Source: Weissella paramesenteroides ATCC 33313 (GTDB lineage: Bacteria > Bacillota > Bacilli > Lactobacillales > Lactobacillaceae). From it: a stretch of DNA of 64,000 nucleotides. The notes under the pieces were generated by a model. That model did no database searches and was not told where the DNA came from. It saw only the letters and a list, made by a program, of their open reading frames with translations. The DNA is taken from positions 319,733 to 383,732 of the forward strand of contig NZ_GG697129.1 in assembly GCF_000160575.1 (NCBI RefSeq). The letters are read 5' to 3'. This document shows positions 7,512 through 17,029 of this stretch, piece by piece. The position numbers were made by a program, and so were the translations under genes. The stretch's first letter is position 1. Each line of letters begins with the position of its first letter.

Positions 7512-9428
7512 CTAATTCGTTGCAATTCTTGTTTTTCCAAGTAATACTGAACTAATAACGACTGATAGCGAACTGAGCGCCATTGCAATACCAGCAATTT
7601 CCGGACTCAAAATAAATCCAAGACCGTAAAACACTCCCGCGGCAACTGGAATTCCCAGCACATTATAAACAAATGCCCAGAAAAGATTCAATTTAATCCT
7701 ACCAAAAGTTTTCTTACTCAAAGCCAAAGCAGTATCGACATCACGTAAATCATTTTTAACTAGCACAATACCACCGGCATCAATCGCAATATCAGTTCCT
7801 GATCCCATCGCAACCCCCACATCTGCAGTAGTTAACGCTGGTGCGTCATTAATACCATCCCCAACAAAAGCAACTGTACTATTTTTTTGTAGTTCATGAA
7901 TTTTATCAGCCTTTTCTGCCGGTAATACTTCAGCAATCACCTCATCAATACCAACTTCATCCGCAATCGCCTGTGCAACTTGTTTATTGTCACCAGTCAG
8001 CATAATCGTCTTTAAGCCTCGTGATTTCAAGGCTGCAATCGCTTTTGCAGAAGTTTCTTTTGGTGTATCCTGAATTGCAATTAAACCAATCACTTGTTTT
8101 TGCTGTCCAACCAACACAACTGTCTTAGCTTCCTTTTGCAACTGTTTCATTCGCAGATTTAATTCATCAGTAATTGATGCATCGTCTAATAAACGATTAT
8201 TACCAACAAACGCCCGCTGATTATCAATCGTTGCTTGCACACCTTTTCCAGATACTGCTTGAAAGTCTTTAACTGATGCCAAGTCTATTTGTTGTTTCTT
8301 AGCCTCTGCTAGGATAGCTAGTGCCAATGGGTGTTCTGAACCAGCTTCTAATCGAGCTGCCAAGGACAGAACTTGTTTTTCATCACCAACAATATCGGTT
8401 ACTTCAGGTTTTCCAACCGTAATTGTACCCGTCTTATCAAAAACAACGGTGTCTACATCATTAACTTTTTCGAGCACCTCGCCATTTTTGATTAATATGC
8501 CCATTTTGGCACCACGACCCGTCCCGACCATCAAGGCAGTCGGTGTTGCCAAACCAAGCGCACATGGGCAGGCAATCACGACAACTGAAACGGCAAAAAT
8601 TAATGAATGTGAAACATCATGGCCGATGAAGACATACCAAATCAAGAAAGTTAAGATTGCCACAATCAAAACAACTGGTACGAAGATATCTGATACACGA
8701 TCGGTTAATTTTTGAATAGGCGCATGACTAGATTGTGCCTTTTTAACTAGGGTCACAATTTGGGCAAGCATGGTTTGGTCACCCACCTTTTCGGCACGAA
8801 AAACAAATGTTCCTGTCATATTCATTGTTGAGCCAATAACTTCATCTCCAGTCCGTCTAGTAACTGGCATACTTTCACCAGTCACCATCGATTCATCAAT
8901 GGTTGATGTACCATCGACAATTTTTCCATCAACGGCTATTTTTTGACCTGGTCGCACTCGAATTAAATCATTAGTTACCACCTCATTCAGTGGTAACCGA
9001 ATAAATTTACCATCACGCTTTACTTCAGCATCTTTTGCTTGTAGATCCATCAATTTTTCAATTGCCGAAGAAGCGTTGTCGCGCATTCTTTCCTCAAGTA
9101 CTTGTCCAAGCAAGACAAAAGTAATCACAAAAGCTGCACTTTCAAAGAAGACAGCTTTCCCCGTAAACATTGCATAAATACTATATACATAAGCAGTTCC
9201 CGTTCCCACTGCAATCAATGTATCCATATTTGAGTGATGCTTTTGAAAAGATGACCATGCACTAGATAAAAACGGACGCGCTGAAATCAACATAATGACC
9301 GATGTTAAAATCAACATTGTCACCTCGCCACCTGGCAACATCCAGTGAGTGAACGGCATGACAATCATTGCAATTAACATTGGCAGTGACAATATCAATG
9401 ATATCCAAAACCGTGTGGTAATTTTCAT
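7512..9428 (-). CDS. copA: copper-transporting P1B-type ATPase
   Basis: A membrane heavy-metal P-type ATPase, probably exporting Cu(I). The 638-residue protein has TGES (183-186), the ion-channel motif CPC (287-289), the phosphorylation site DKTGT (331-335), SEHPLA and GDGINDAPAL. Hydrophobic segments fit the usual P1B topology. It lacks any N-terminal CxxC metal-binding domain, so it is shorter than classic CopA (about 730-800). Metal delivery may instead involve the two cupredoxins encoded just upstream; this is inference. It is the last gene of copY-cupredoxin-cupredoxin-copA, 8 bp after the second cupredoxin, with AGGTG before the ATG. Confidence 0.93.
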   Translation of the reverse strand: MKITTRFWISLILSLPMLIAMIVMPFTHWMLPGGEVTMLILTSVIMLISARPFLSSAWSSFQKHHSNMDTLIAVGTGTAYVYSIYAMFTGKAVFFESAAFVITFVLLGQVLEERMRDNASSAIEKLMDLQAKDAEVKRDGKFIRLPLNEVVTNDLIRVRPGQKIAVDGKIVDGTSTIDESMVTGESMPVTRRTGDEVIGSTMNMTGTFVFRAEKVGDQTMLAQIVTLVKKAQSSHAPIQKLTDRVSDIFVPVVLIVAILTFLIWYVFIGHDVSHSLIFAVSVVVIACPCALGLATPTALMVGTGRGAKMGILIKNGEVLEKVNDVDTVVFDKTGTITVGKPEVTDIVGDEKQVLSLAARLEAGSEHPLALAILAEAKKQQIDLASVKDFQAVSGKGVQATIDNQRAFVGNNRLLDDASITDELNLRMKQLQKEAKTVVLVGQQKQVIGLIAIQDTPKETSAKAIAALKSRGLKTIMLTGDNKQVAQAIADEVGIDEVIAEVLPAEKADKIHELQKNSTVAFVGDGINDAPALTTADVGVAMGSGTDIAIDAGGIVLVKNDLRDVDTALALSKKTFGRIKLNLFWAFVYNVLGIPVAAGVFYGLGFILSPEIAGIAMALSSLSVVISSVLLGKTRIATN

Positions 9429-9436
9429 GGGTTCAC

Positions 9437-9706
9437 CTACTTTACCACGACTTTACCATGGAACATATCCATACCACAGCTAAAATCAAATTCACCAGAT
9501 TCTTCAGTGTTAACGCTGACTGTTCTAGGTTCATCAATTGGCAAATTCTCTTCAAAGCCAAGTTCCTTTGAATGGACCACATCTAAACATCCCTGCGCAC
9601 TAGTACGAGTGAAAGTAATTTCTGCTGGCACACCTTGTTTTAAATTGACCACTTCTGGATCATAACCACCTGCGACTGTTACATTTACTTTTTGTAGTTC
9701 ACTCAT
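9437..9706 (-). CDS. small soluble cupredoxin-domain protein
   Basis: An 89-residue cupredoxin-like fold protein (Cupredoxin_1 type). Potential copper ligands are Cys and His in GCLDVVHS and the C-terminal CGMDMFHG (Cys, Met, His). It has no signal peptide or membrane segment, so it would be cytoplasmic. It looks like the cupredoxin domain of its upstream neighbour without the anchor, probably by duplication. Its place between copY and copA suggests copper binding, delivery to or sensing with CopA. AAAGGAG lies before its ATG. The exact role is not known. Confidence 0.8.
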   Translation of the reverse strand: MSELQKVNVTVAGGYDPEVVNLKQGVPAEITFTRTSAQGCLDVVHSKELGFEENLPIDEPRTVSVNTEESGEFDFSCGMDMFHGKVVVK

Positions 9707-9724
9707 CTTTTTTCTCCTTTATTG

Positions 9725-10096
9725 TTATTTAATAATAACTTTGCCATGGAACATATCCATACCACATGCCCAACCATATTCACCTGGTTTACTTGTATCA
9801 ATCGTAATCGTTTCTTCTTGATTTTGTGGTAAGGCTTGATTGATGCCAAAATCAGGGAAAACAACATGATCTAAGCAACTCGATGGATCAGTTCTCGTAA
9901 AGTGTAATTTAGCCGGCACGCCTTGTTTCAAGACAACTTGTTCTGGTGAGTATCCTCCCTTAACAAGAATATCAACATCTTGTTGATCTGACGCAATAGC
10001 TGCCGTTTCAGTCACTGCTTCATGTTTGCCAAAGAACCACCAAACAATAAAACCAATAATACAAATACCAATAAGTAGTACAATTATTCTTACCAT
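9725..10096 (-). CDS. membrane-anchored cupredoxin-domain protein
   Basis: One N-terminal hydrophobic helix (MVRIIVLLIGICIIGFIVWW) anchors a cupredoxin domain facing outward. Putative ligands are Cys and His in SCLDHVVF and the C-terminal CGMDMFHG, shared with the soluble copy. The frame opens at a GTG at 10108, but that codon overlaps AAGGAG; the ATG at 10096 is 11 bases after it and is preferred. It is 18 bp before the soluble cupredoxin and in the same operon. A role in extracytoplasmic copper binding next to CopA is likely but inferred. Confidence 0.8.
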   Translation of the reverse strand: MVRIIVLLIGICIIGFIVWWFFGKHEAVTETAAIASDQQDVDILVKGGYSPEQVVLKQGVPAKLHFTRTDPSSCLDHVVFPDFGINQALPQNQEETITIDTSKPGEYGWACGMDMFHGKVIIK

Positions 10097-10114
10097 ATGA
10101 ACTAACACTCCTTT

Positions 10115-10567
10115 CTAAGCCATCACAGAATCATTTTCGCAATGTCCACAGCTCATCGGTGCAATACAATCACAAGCCACCATCTCCGGAGCTGTTTGTA
10201 ATTTTTCAGCTAAAGTTTTTTGTAATTCCTTAATATCACTTTGACTTAACGTTGTATTTGCCACCAATTTTGTCAGGGTACGTCCTTTTTTCATGCGACA
10301 TAAACGGCCAAAAACTTCAGTTGTCATTTGATCCATCGCATCATCTTCACCAATCAATGGTCGATAAATAAATTTTCGTCCTTCTTTGCGCGTTGTTAGA
10401 ACTTCTTTTTGCACCAAACGACGTAATAAAGTTTTAATTGTTGATTCAGTCCAATCTTTTTTACCATGAATTGCCATTATGATGTCACTACTGCTAGCTT
10501 CATGTAAAGTCCAAACGACACGCATTAACTCCCACTCAGCAGTTGACATCTCTTTTGCCTGCGCCAT
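10115..10567 (-). CDS. copY: CopY/TcrY-family copper-responsive repressor
   Basis: A 150-residue BlaI/CopY-type winged-helix repressor. The N-terminal domain reads MSTAEWELMRVVWTLHEASS and TESTIKTLLRRLVQKEVL, typical of DNA-binding CopY. The C-terminus has four cysteines, C132, C134, C140 and C143, as CxC-x5-CxxC. The textbook CopY zinc/copper hook is CxC-x4-CxC, so the second pair is widened here. It heads the copper operon and should repress it until Cu(I) displaces zinc. Two cop boxes sit in its promoter, so autoregulation is expected. Confidence 0.92.
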   Translation of the reverse strand: MAQAKEMSTAEWELMRVVWTLHEASSSDIIMAIHGKKDWTESTIKTLLRRLVQKEVLTTRKEGRKFIYRPLIGEDDAMDQMTTEVFGRLCRMKKGRTLTKLVANTTLSQSDIKELQKTLAEKLQTAPEMVACDCIAPMSCGHCENDSVMA

Positions 10568-10589
10568 GATCTCACCTCTCTTTTTCGTC

Positions 10590-10599
10590 TACATTTGTA
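10590..10599. promoter_or_regulatory. cop box 1 (CopY operator)
   Basis: TACATTTGTA is a perfect match to the TACAnnTGTA cop box. It lies between the -10 and the copY ribosome site. Confidence 0.85.
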
Positions 10600-10608
10600 A
10601 CTGTAATC

Positions 10609-10638
10609 AGTATAACCCTTTTCGTTGACGTTTGTAAA
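10609..10638 (-). promoter_or_regulatory. copper operon promoter
   Basis: TTTACA (10633-10638), an 18-bp spacer and TATACT (10609-10614) precede copY. The -35 overlaps cop box 2 and cop box 1 lies just downstream of the -10, so bound CopY would block polymerase. Confidence 0.65.
10627..10636. promoter_or_regulatory. cop box 2 (CopY operator)
   Basis: GACGTTTGTA (minus strand TACAAACGTC) fits the cop box with one change in its left half and overlaps the -35 of the copper promoter. Confidence 0.65.
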
Positions 10639-10642
10639 CAAA

Positions 10643-10748
10643 AAAGGGTTGGAACATTTTCTTTTGTTCCAACCCTATCTTTTGTGCTAAAAATGGTGCA
10701 AATCACGTGTCACATCGGCTTCAAAACGTGTCTCGATTCCCCTTTTTA
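10643..10748 (-). repeat. family A 3'-end repeat, internally deleted, with terminator of pepO
   Basis: After the pepO stop the minus strand shows the repeat's first block (GTCTCG, TTTTGAAGCCGATGTG), then jumps to the spacer and the terminator hairpin AGGGTTGGAACA/TGTTCCAACCCT (10645-10676) with a T6 tail. The T-run continues into the -35 region of the copper promoter. Confidence 0.75.
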
Positions 10749-12644
10749 TTACCAAATCATCGTCCGATCGATTGGTTCACGATACATACCATCATCAGGT
10801 TTTACATCAAAGGTCTCATAAAAATCATCAAAATTTGAAACAATCACGTTAGTACGTGCTTTGTTGGGTGCGTGCACATCAACGGCGGCAAAAAACTTCA
10901 TTAATTCTGGCCGTGCCTTCATGCGCCAAATCGTTGCCCAGCTTTCAAAAAATTCCTTCGCCGAAAAATCTGCTTCTCGTTTTGCTGCCGCTAACGCAGC
11001 AGCAAAACCACCTAAGTCAGCCACATTCTCCGAAACCGTTAGTTTACCATTTACCTTTGCACCATATGAATCTAAACCATCAAATTGATCAATAATTTTT
11101 TGCGTGCGTTCCTTAAAGGCCGCAAAATCTTCGTCAGTCCACCAATTATTTAAGCTACCATGTTCATCAAATGAAGCACCATTAGTGTCAAAGGCATGCG
11201 AAATCTCGTGAGCGATAACTGCACCAATCCCACCATAATTTGCCGAAGCTGATTGCTCTAAACTGTAAAATGGTGCCTGCAAAATGGCTGCTGGGAACAC
11301 GATTTGATTTTGCTGTGGATCGTAATACGCGTTGACCATATGTGCTGGCATATGCCACTCATCACGGTCCACTGGTTGATGCCACTTTGCCCATGTACGC
11401 GCAACACTTTGTTGTGTAAATTTTTGCATTGCTTCAAACAAGGTTGCCCCATCATCGACTATTTTATCCTGATAGTAATCAGGTAGTTTCTCTGGATAGC
11501 CAATGTGTGGCTTAATCGCATTCAACTTAACAACCGCTTGATCTCGCGTTGCTTGTTGTAACCAAGTCGCCTGCTGTAAACGCTCTTTATAAACGTCAAT
11601 CATCGTCGCCACTTTGTCCTCAACATCAGCTTTGGCTGCTGCGGAAAACTTTTTATGTGCATACCACAAACCTAATGCCTGATTAAATGGTCCTTCAGCT
11701 AGATAATAAGCTGATTTTTGACGATTCTTTGCTTCCGGTGTACCTGATAATGCACGGCTATAGGCACCACCTAGGATACGAACTTCGTCAGACAAGTAAC
11801 CTGTATAACCGTTGGCAATACCAACAATTAAGGTCGCTTGCAAAAATGGCCAAGCTTCTTCAGAAAAGAATTGATCAGCCGCGTGCCAGAACCGTTCTTC
11901 TGGTACGACAACCATATCAGGTTTCTCACCAATCATTGCTGTCACGATATCGTCTAATGGCAATGCAGGCGCTAAAGCTGTAAAATCTTCCCATTTATAT
12001 GGCTTATATAGTTTGACATACTCTGAAGATTCTTCTTGACTCAATACGACCTTGGCAACACGCGCATCAAAAGCAATCGCTTTATCCAGTAAGTCCTTAA
12101 TTTCATCAGAACTAAAGCCAAATTTAGGTAATAATTGTTCTTGAGATTCACGCCATTGCTTTAGTAAATCGGCACCTTGTGGATGGCCGGGTTCATAGTA
12201 AGTTGTATCTGGCAGAATCGTCCCTAAAGCGTCAGCCCATAAGACGTATGTTTGGGCGTCTTTGAAATCAGGTGCAATACCTAATGGTAAAGCATTTGAC
12301 AAACCTTCTTTTTCTAAAGCAACGATATTTTGAGCAAAATCTGCGAATGATTTAAATTGCTGATAGCGTTCAATAATTGGTCGAACTGGATCAGTACCTA
12401 GTTGATTACGTGTTTGCCAATCTGCAGCTAGACGATGGTACTTGATAAAATTTTGTAGCACCTGATCATCTGGTACATCATCCCCAGCTAGCCATTTATC
12501 AGTTGTTGCCAACATTAGTTCTTCAATCTCATCAGCTAAGTCAATGAAGCCACCTGTTCGTGACTTATCATTTGGAATCACAGCTTGTGCGATCCATTCT
12601 TCATTGATTGCTTCATAAAAATCATCTTGTCGACGTGTCCCCAT
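10749..12644 (-). CDS. pepO: M13 family metallopeptidase (oligoendopeptidase O type)
   Basis: A zinc endopeptidase that cuts oligopeptides, part of casein and peptide breakdown in lactic acid bacteria. The HExxH motif is in VIAHEISHAFD near residue 478, followed by the third zinc ligand in ENVADLGG about 55 residues later. The 631-residue length matches PepO (about 630). No signal peptide or membrane segment is seen, so it is cytoplasmic like lactococcal PepO. It is monocistronic with its own repeat-derived terminator. TTTGAGGTGAAACA precedes the ATG. Confidence 0.95.
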   Translation of the reverse strand: MGTRRQDDFYEAINEEWIAQAVIPNDKSRTGGFIDLADEIEELMLATTDKWLAGDDVPDDQVLQNFIKYHRLAADWQTRNQLGTDPVRPIIERYQQFKSFADFAQNIVALEKEGLSNALPLGIAPDFKDAQTYVLWADALGTILPDTTYYEPGHPQGADLLKQWRESQEQLLPKFGFSSDEIKDLLDKAIAFDARVAKVVLSQEESSEYVKLYKPYKWEDFTALAPALPLDDIVTAMIGEKPDMVVVPEERFWHAADQFFSEEAWPFLQATLIVGIANGYTGYLSDEVRILGGAYSRALSGTPEAKNRQKSAYYLAEGPFNQALGLWYAHKKFSAAAKADVEDKVATMIDVYKERLQQATWLQQATRDQAVVKLNAIKPHIGYPEKLPDYYQDKIVDDGATLFEAMQKFTQQSVARTWAKWHQPVDRDEWHMPAHMVNAYYDPQQNQIVFPAAILQAPFYSLEQSASANYGGIGAVIAHEISHAFDTNGASFDEHGSLNNWWTDEDFAAFKERTQKIIDQFDGLDSYGAKVNGKLTVSENVADLGGFAAALAAAKREADFSAKEFFESWATIWRMKARPELMKFFAAVDVHAPNKARTNVIVSNFDDFYETFDVKPDDGMYREPIDRTMIW

Positions 12645-12740
12645 TGTTTCACCTCAAATTTTAATTTTTCTTATAGACTAAGATAACACAATTTACCATC
12701 TTAGAACATCTGCCATTTTTATTTTCAATAAAGGTGTAAT

Positions 12741-12785
12741 AAAAAAGCCGCATACGGTGCTATAAATTACAGGCACACGTATTCG
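12741..12785 (-). terminator. terminator of the 12798-13523 gene
   Basis: On the minus strand ATACGTGTGC and GCACCGTAT pair around an AT-rich loop, followed by GCGGCTTTTTTATTA. Confidence 0.7.
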
Positions 12786-12797
12786 ACATTAAAAATA

Positions 12798-13523
12798 TTA
12801 TTCTGCTTGTTGCCATTTGCTAATTTGGTTTACTATATCAACCTTTAATTGCTTCTTAGCATCGCTCGTTACTTGCTTAACAACATCATTCTTCAACTTA
12901 TTCTGACTCTCCGTATCATTAACGAAATCTTTATCCGTTTTCACTTTTTCAGCAACACGTTTATCAATTTCGTCACGTACCTTATCAGAAATTTTTGATT
13001 CATTTGTGTCAATTAATTTTTGTAAATCGTCAACTTTATCATTAGGCACAACATACCAGCCCTCAGGTAACGTCAATTTATAGGTTGTGCCACCTTGTTC
13101 AAGGGTCTTTTGCCCCAAAAGTAAGAAACGACGCCATGTTGAGTTAGCTTGGTAGGTCATTACTGTTGTTTTCAGCGTTGCGTCCTTACCAGCAACCACT
13201 TTCGTTTGAGCTTGTTGTGTCAATGTTTGATACGTTTTATCATTTGTTTTGTATGTATAACGCAAGCGACCGTTACTACCTTTTTCTGTTGTAACTAAAT
13301 TAAACCCATCAATCACAACCGCAGGCTGAATTTTTTGTGTCTTAGTAAATGGCACTTCCGCCATCAAGAAGTGACGTTGTTGTGCTCGTTGCAATCCCAA
13401 CCCCATAAAAATAGTCAATAAAAGACCAAGCGTAATCGGTACCCATCGGACTTGATGGTGAACGACCCCTTGGATGGCTGCATACGCTAGCAGCACAATT
13501 CCTAACACAAATAAGACAATCAT
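12798..13523 (-). CDS. membrane-anchored protein, possibly DUF4811
   Basis: Two N-terminal hydrophobic segments (MIVLFVLGIVLLAYAAIQG and VPITLGLLLTIFMGLGL) are followed by a roughly 180-residue soluble region. That region ends in a lysine- and aspartate-rich helical stretch (SDKVRDEIDKRVAEKVKTDK) likely to be coiled coil. It resembles lactobacillar DUF4811 proteins, though I cannot confirm the family. The ATG at 13523 is chosen because AAGGAG sits 7 bases upstream; the frame is open to 13550. It stands alone between pepO and xpkA. No enzymatic motif is visible. Confidence 0.65.
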   Translation of the reverse strand: MIVLFVLGIVLLAYAAIQGVVHHQVRWVPITLGLLLTIFMGLGLQRAQQRHFLMAEVPFTKTQKIQPAVVIDGFNLVTTEKGSNGRLRYTYKTNDKTYQTLTQQAQTKVVAGKDATLKTTVMTYQANSTWRRFLLLGQKTLEQGGTTYKLTLPEGWYVVPNDKVDDLQKLIDTNESKISDKVRDEIDKRVAEKVKTDKDFVNDTESQNKLKNDVVKQVTSDAKKQLKVDIVNQISKWQQAE

Positions 13524-13567
13524 TAACTTTCTCCTTAAAAACATATTCAACCATTAAAAATTATACC

Positions 13568-13611
13568 AAAAAAAGCTCATAACCGCCAAAAATTAGCGAT
13601 TATGAGCTTTT
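13568..13611 (-). terminator. terminator of xpkA
   Basis: AAAGCTCATAA pairs with TTATGAGCTTT, with CGC/GCG extending the stem, and a T7 run follows on the minus strand. The stem can also work for the other direction. Confidence 0.85.
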
Positions 13612-13646
13612 ATTTTATCGATTCAAACCTGAATCTGATTAGTCGA

Positions 13647-16106
13647 TTACTTGTTTAAAGCAGTCCACTTCCAGTCAGTAAACTCTTCGATATCGCGTCC
13701 CTCATTACGAGTAACATCGAAGTGCTTTGCCAAGATAGCATCCATCTTCTCATCAAAGGCCTTTGCTTCATCAGCATTGATTACACCCTTGTCAGCCAAG
13801 ATGTTTGCAGCTTCCTTAGCTTGGTGGAAACGATCCAACTCTGAGTATACACGCATATCGTAAGTTGTTGTGATGTCACCATCTTCACGGTAACCGTGAA
13901 CGTGTGCACCTAAGTGCTGACGCTCGTAGAAGATTGACTCAATCAAGTCTTCGAATCCGTGGAAGCCAAACATAACTGGTGTTCCTGATTCACCGAACAA
14001 TGCAGTAAACTTGTCATCTGACAAGGCACGTTCGTGGTTCATCTTACCATTCTTGTTTAGCAAACGGTGCAATTCAACAACATTGACATAACGCATCTTA
14101 ACTGCAGGGAATGCCTCGTTGATCAAGTGCAATGCAGCAAGAACTTCGATTGTTGGCTCAACACCAGCTGATGCAAAGACGATATCAGCATCTTCACCTT
14201 CAGCAACAGTTGAAGCCCAGTCAATGACCTTAACACCTTCAGTAGCCAACTCTTCAGCTTCAGCAACTGAGAACCATTGTTGACGTGGTTGCTTTGAAGC
14301 AACGATGTGGTTGATCTTGTGACGTTCAGTAAATGCACGACCAAAGACAGCCAACAAAGTGTTACCATCGGCTGGCAAGTACTGACGGATAAAGTCAGCC
14401 TTCTTCTCAGCCAAGTGTGTCAAGATACCTGGATCTTGGTGAGTGTAACCGTTGTGGTCTTGTTGGAAAGCAGTTGAAGTTGAAATCAAGTTCAATGATG
14501 GGTAATCATTACGCCATGGTTGTTCTGAAGCATGACGCAACCACTTGAAGTGTTGTGTAATCATTGAATCAACAACACGTAGGAATGATTCGTATGATGC
14601 GAAGACACCAACACGACCAGTCAATGTGTATGCTTCTAGCCAACCTTCAGCTTGGTGCTCTGACAATTGTGCATCCAAGATACGACCTTCATGAGCTTCG
14701 TGTTGGTCATTAGGTTCCTTAACCTCTTCCATCCACTGACGGTCAGTAATCTTGAACATCTCCCACAAACGATTTGACATCGTCTCATCAGGTCCGAAGA
14801 TACGGAATGATGTTGGGTTCAACTTTGAAACTGCAGCAAAGTAAGTTGACAACACGTTCATGTCCATGTTGCGGTTACCATCTGACAATTCAGTTCCGCG
14901 GTTGTCAGCAGTCACTTCGTTAGTAAAGTCCTTCCAGTTTGGCAATGCCAAATCAGTAGGTTCTTCACCACGACGACGACCACCATTAGCAACTGGATTA
15001 GCAGCCATACGCTTGTCACCCTTCGGTGCCATTTCGGCAACTTCTGCCTTCAATGAACCATCAGTGTTAAACAATTCGGCTGGCTTGTATGAATTCAACC
15101 ATTCTTCAAATTCAGGCAAAGTGTCCAACTTTTGTTGTGCCAAAGGAAGTGGCACTTGGTGGGCACGGAATGAATTTTCAATTGGCTCACCAGCAGCGTT
15201 ATGAGTTGGTCCACCCCAACCCTTTGGCAAGCGAGCAATGATAACTGGCCATGCAGCAACTTCACCATCAATATAGCGGCCCTCTTCACGGGCAGCCTTT
15301 TGAATAGCTTGAATGTCTTCGATAGCTTGGTCGAATACCTTAGCAGCCAATTCGTGGTATGCCATGTAATCGTGGATGTCATCATTTTCGATGAAACGTG
15401 GTGAATATCCCAAACCTTCAAAGAACTTAGTAATCTCTTCATCACTCATACGTGAGAAGATAGTTGGGTTTGAAATCTTAAATCCATTTAAGTCCAAGAT
15501 TGGCAATACAGCACCGTCGTTCTTAGGGTTCAAGAACTTGATTGAGTGCCATGCAGTCATTGAAGGACCAGTTTCGGCTTCCCCATCACCAACAACTGCG
15601 AAAGCAATTTGATCAGGGTTATCCAAAACAGCACCAGTTGCGTGTGATAGTGAGTAACCTAACTCACCACCTTCGTGCAATGAACCTGGTGTTTGTGCAG
15701 TCATGTGTGATCCAATTCCACCAGGGAATGAGAAACGCTTAAACAAACGGGCCATACCTTCAACATCTTGAGTGATCTCAGGATAATTTTCAGTATAAGT
15801 ACCATCCAAGTATGAGTTCGTAACCATAACTTGGCCACCGTGACCAGGACCACCAATGTAGAACATGTTCAAATCGAACTTGTTGATCAAACGGTTAGCA
15901 TGAGCGTATAAGAAAGTTTGTCCTGAGATAGTTCCCCAGTGACCGATAGGCTTAACCTTAACGTCATCCGCTTGTAGTGGTGTGTTAGTTACTGAAAACA
16001 ATGGGTTGCTCTTCAAAAAGATCATACCTGCTGAAAGGTAGTTGGTAGCACGCCACCAAGCATCAACCTTTTCTAGATATGCTTTTGAATCAAAATCTAC
16101 TGCCAT
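13647..16106 (-). CDS. xpkA: xylulose-5-phosphate/fructose-6-phosphate phosphoketolase
   Basis: This thiamine-diphosphate enzyme cleaves xylulose-5-P with phosphate to acetyl-P and glyceraldehyde-3-P, the key step of heterolactic fermentation. The 819-residue protein contains phosphoketolase signatures: [40 protein letters not shown], the TPP-binding [11 protein letters not shown] and [15 protein letters not shown]. The length matches the family (about 790-830). AAGGAG lies 10-11 bases before the ATG. It uses clearly preferred codons, as expected of a highly expressed gene. It has its own promoter and terminator and follows a GntR regulator gene that may control it. Confidence 0.97.
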   Translation of the reverse strand: MAVDFDSKAYLEKVDAWWRATNYLSAGMIFLKSNPLFSVTNTPLQADDVKVKPIGHWGTISGQTFLYAHANRLINKFDLNMFYIGGPGHGGQVMVTNSYLDGTYTENYPEITQDVEGMARLFKRFSFPGGIGSHMTAQTPGSLHEGGELGYSLSHATGAVLDNPDQIAFAVVGDGEAETGPSMTAWHSIKFLNPKNDGAVLPILDLNGFKISNPTIFSRMSDEEITKFFEGLGYSPRFIENDDIHDYMAYHELAAKVFDQAIEDIQAIQKAAREEGRYIDGEVAAWPVIIARLPKGWGGPTHNAAGEPIENSFRAHQVPLPLAQQKLDTLPEFEEWLNSYKPAELFNTDGSLKAEVAEMAPKGDKRMAANPVANGGRRRGEEPTDLALPNWKDFTNEVTADNRGTELSDGNRNMDMNVLSTYFAAVSKLNPTSFRIFGPDETMSNRLWEMFKITDRQWMEEVKEPNDQHEAHEGRILDAQLSEHQAEGWLEAYTLTGRVGVFASYESFLRVVDSMITQHFKWLRHASEQPWRNDYPSLNLISTSTAFQQDHNGYTHQDPGILTHLAEKKADFIRQYLPADGNTLLAVFGRAFTERHKINHIVASKQPRQQWFSVAEAEELATEGVKVIDWASTVAEGEDADIVFASAGVEPTIEVLAALHLINEAFPAVKMRYVNVVELHRLLNKNGKMNHERALSDDKFTALFGESGTPVMFGFHGFEDLIESIFYERQHLGAHVHGYREDGDITTTYDMRVYSELDRFHQAKEAANILADKGVINADEAKAFDEKMDAILAKHFDVTRNEGRDIEEFTDWKWTALNK

Positions 16107-16177
16107 TTTGATTAGATCTCCTTTTTACTTTTGAGAAAGGTTTAATCGCAGAAGTTATCTCCTGGATTACAATTATT

Positions 16178-16206
16178 ATAATAACAGATTTCCAAACCAG
16201 GTACAA
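16178..16206 (-). promoter_or_regulatory. xpkA promoter
   Basis: On the minus strand TTGTAC (16201-16206), a 17-bp spacer and TATTAT (16178-16183) lie about 75 bp before the xpkA ATG. A TATAAT overlaps three bases on and may be the true -10. Confidence 0.65.
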
Positions 16207-16236
16207 TAAAAAACTCCTAATTGGACCGTCCCAATT
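16207..16236 (-). terminator. terminator of the GntR gene, possibly also an operator
   Basis: AATTGG-gacggt-CCAATT is followed by AGGAGTTTTTTATT on the minus strand, ending where the xpkA -35 begins. The TTGGACC core also appears in the hairpin at 17030. Confidence 0.6.
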
Positions 16237-16255
16237 TGTGACATTGAATTTTCCG

Positions 16256-16987
16256 TTATTCACCATCTAAACTAACGAAACTATTGTAACGCATGTACTC
16301 GTAATGAACGCGCATTTGTCCAACTTCAAAGGGGGTACCATCATCTAAAAAGTACACACCAGACATCACACCAACCGGTTCCGTCGGCTTTAAGTTTAAA
16401 TATTGTTGATCTTCTTCACTAGAAGGTTCTGCTGTGACAGTCATAAATGATTTGGTGACTGCTTTATTGGTTGTTTGCTCAGCATACTGAAACATTGAAT
16501 GGGTCATGTCCTCAGCTGTTAGCATTGGTAATAGCTTCACTGGCACAACCGCATTTTCAATCATAAATACTTTATCCTGCAACGTACGCAAACGTTTAAT
16601 ACGATAAACCTCTTCATCTTGCTCTAAAAATAAGGCTTCTCGGTCTTCCTCATTTGCAATTTCTTTTTCAAAAACGAGCAATTTAATTGCTGGCGTTTCT
16701 CCTTTAAAACGAAATGAATCAGAGACACCTAAATTTTGACCAACCGCATGAAACATACCTTGATTTTTTAGATAGAGCGGATTAACAAAGGTTCCTGATC
16801 CACGTTTTTTGAAAATGATGCCTTGTTGCACCAACACCGTTAATGCTCTTTTGATCGAACTTCGTGAAACACCATATGAACTAGCTAATGACCGCTCATC
16901 TGGTAACTTTAGATCCGGGAATTCTTGCGCATTGATACGCCGGTTTAAATCATTGAGCACTTTTATATAGAGTACTTCCTTAGCCAT
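16256..16987 (-). CDS. GntR family (UTRA domain) transcriptional regulator
   Basis: A 243-residue HutC-subfamily repressor. The N-terminal winged helix reads LPDERSLASSYGVSRSSIKRALTVL, and a UTRA ligand-binding domain fills the rest (RIKRLRTLQDKVFMIENAVVP, EPVGVMSGVYFLDDGTPFE). The ATG at 16987 is supported by AGGAGG 6 bases upstream; the frame runs on to 17005. UTRA regulators usually sense phosphorylated sugars or amino-sugar derivatives. Its place directly before xpkA suggests control of phosphoketolase, but this is inference and the ligand is unknown. Confidence 0.88.
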   Translation of the reverse strand: MAKEVLYIKVLNDLNRRINAQEFPDLKLPDERSLASSYGVSRSSIKRALTVLVQQGIIFKKRGSGTFVNPLYLKNQGMFHAVGQNLGVSDSFRFKGETPAIKLLVFEKEIANEEDREALFLEQDEEVYRIKRLRTLQDKVFMIENAVVPVKLLPMLTAEDMTHSMFQYAEQTTNKAVTKSFMTVTAEPSSEEDQQYLNLKPTEPVGVMSGVYFLDDGTPFEVGQMRVHYEYMRYNSFVSLDGE

Positions 16988-17029
16988 TTTGAACCTCCTG
17001 TTCACTACAAGTTCTAATCATAACATAAA

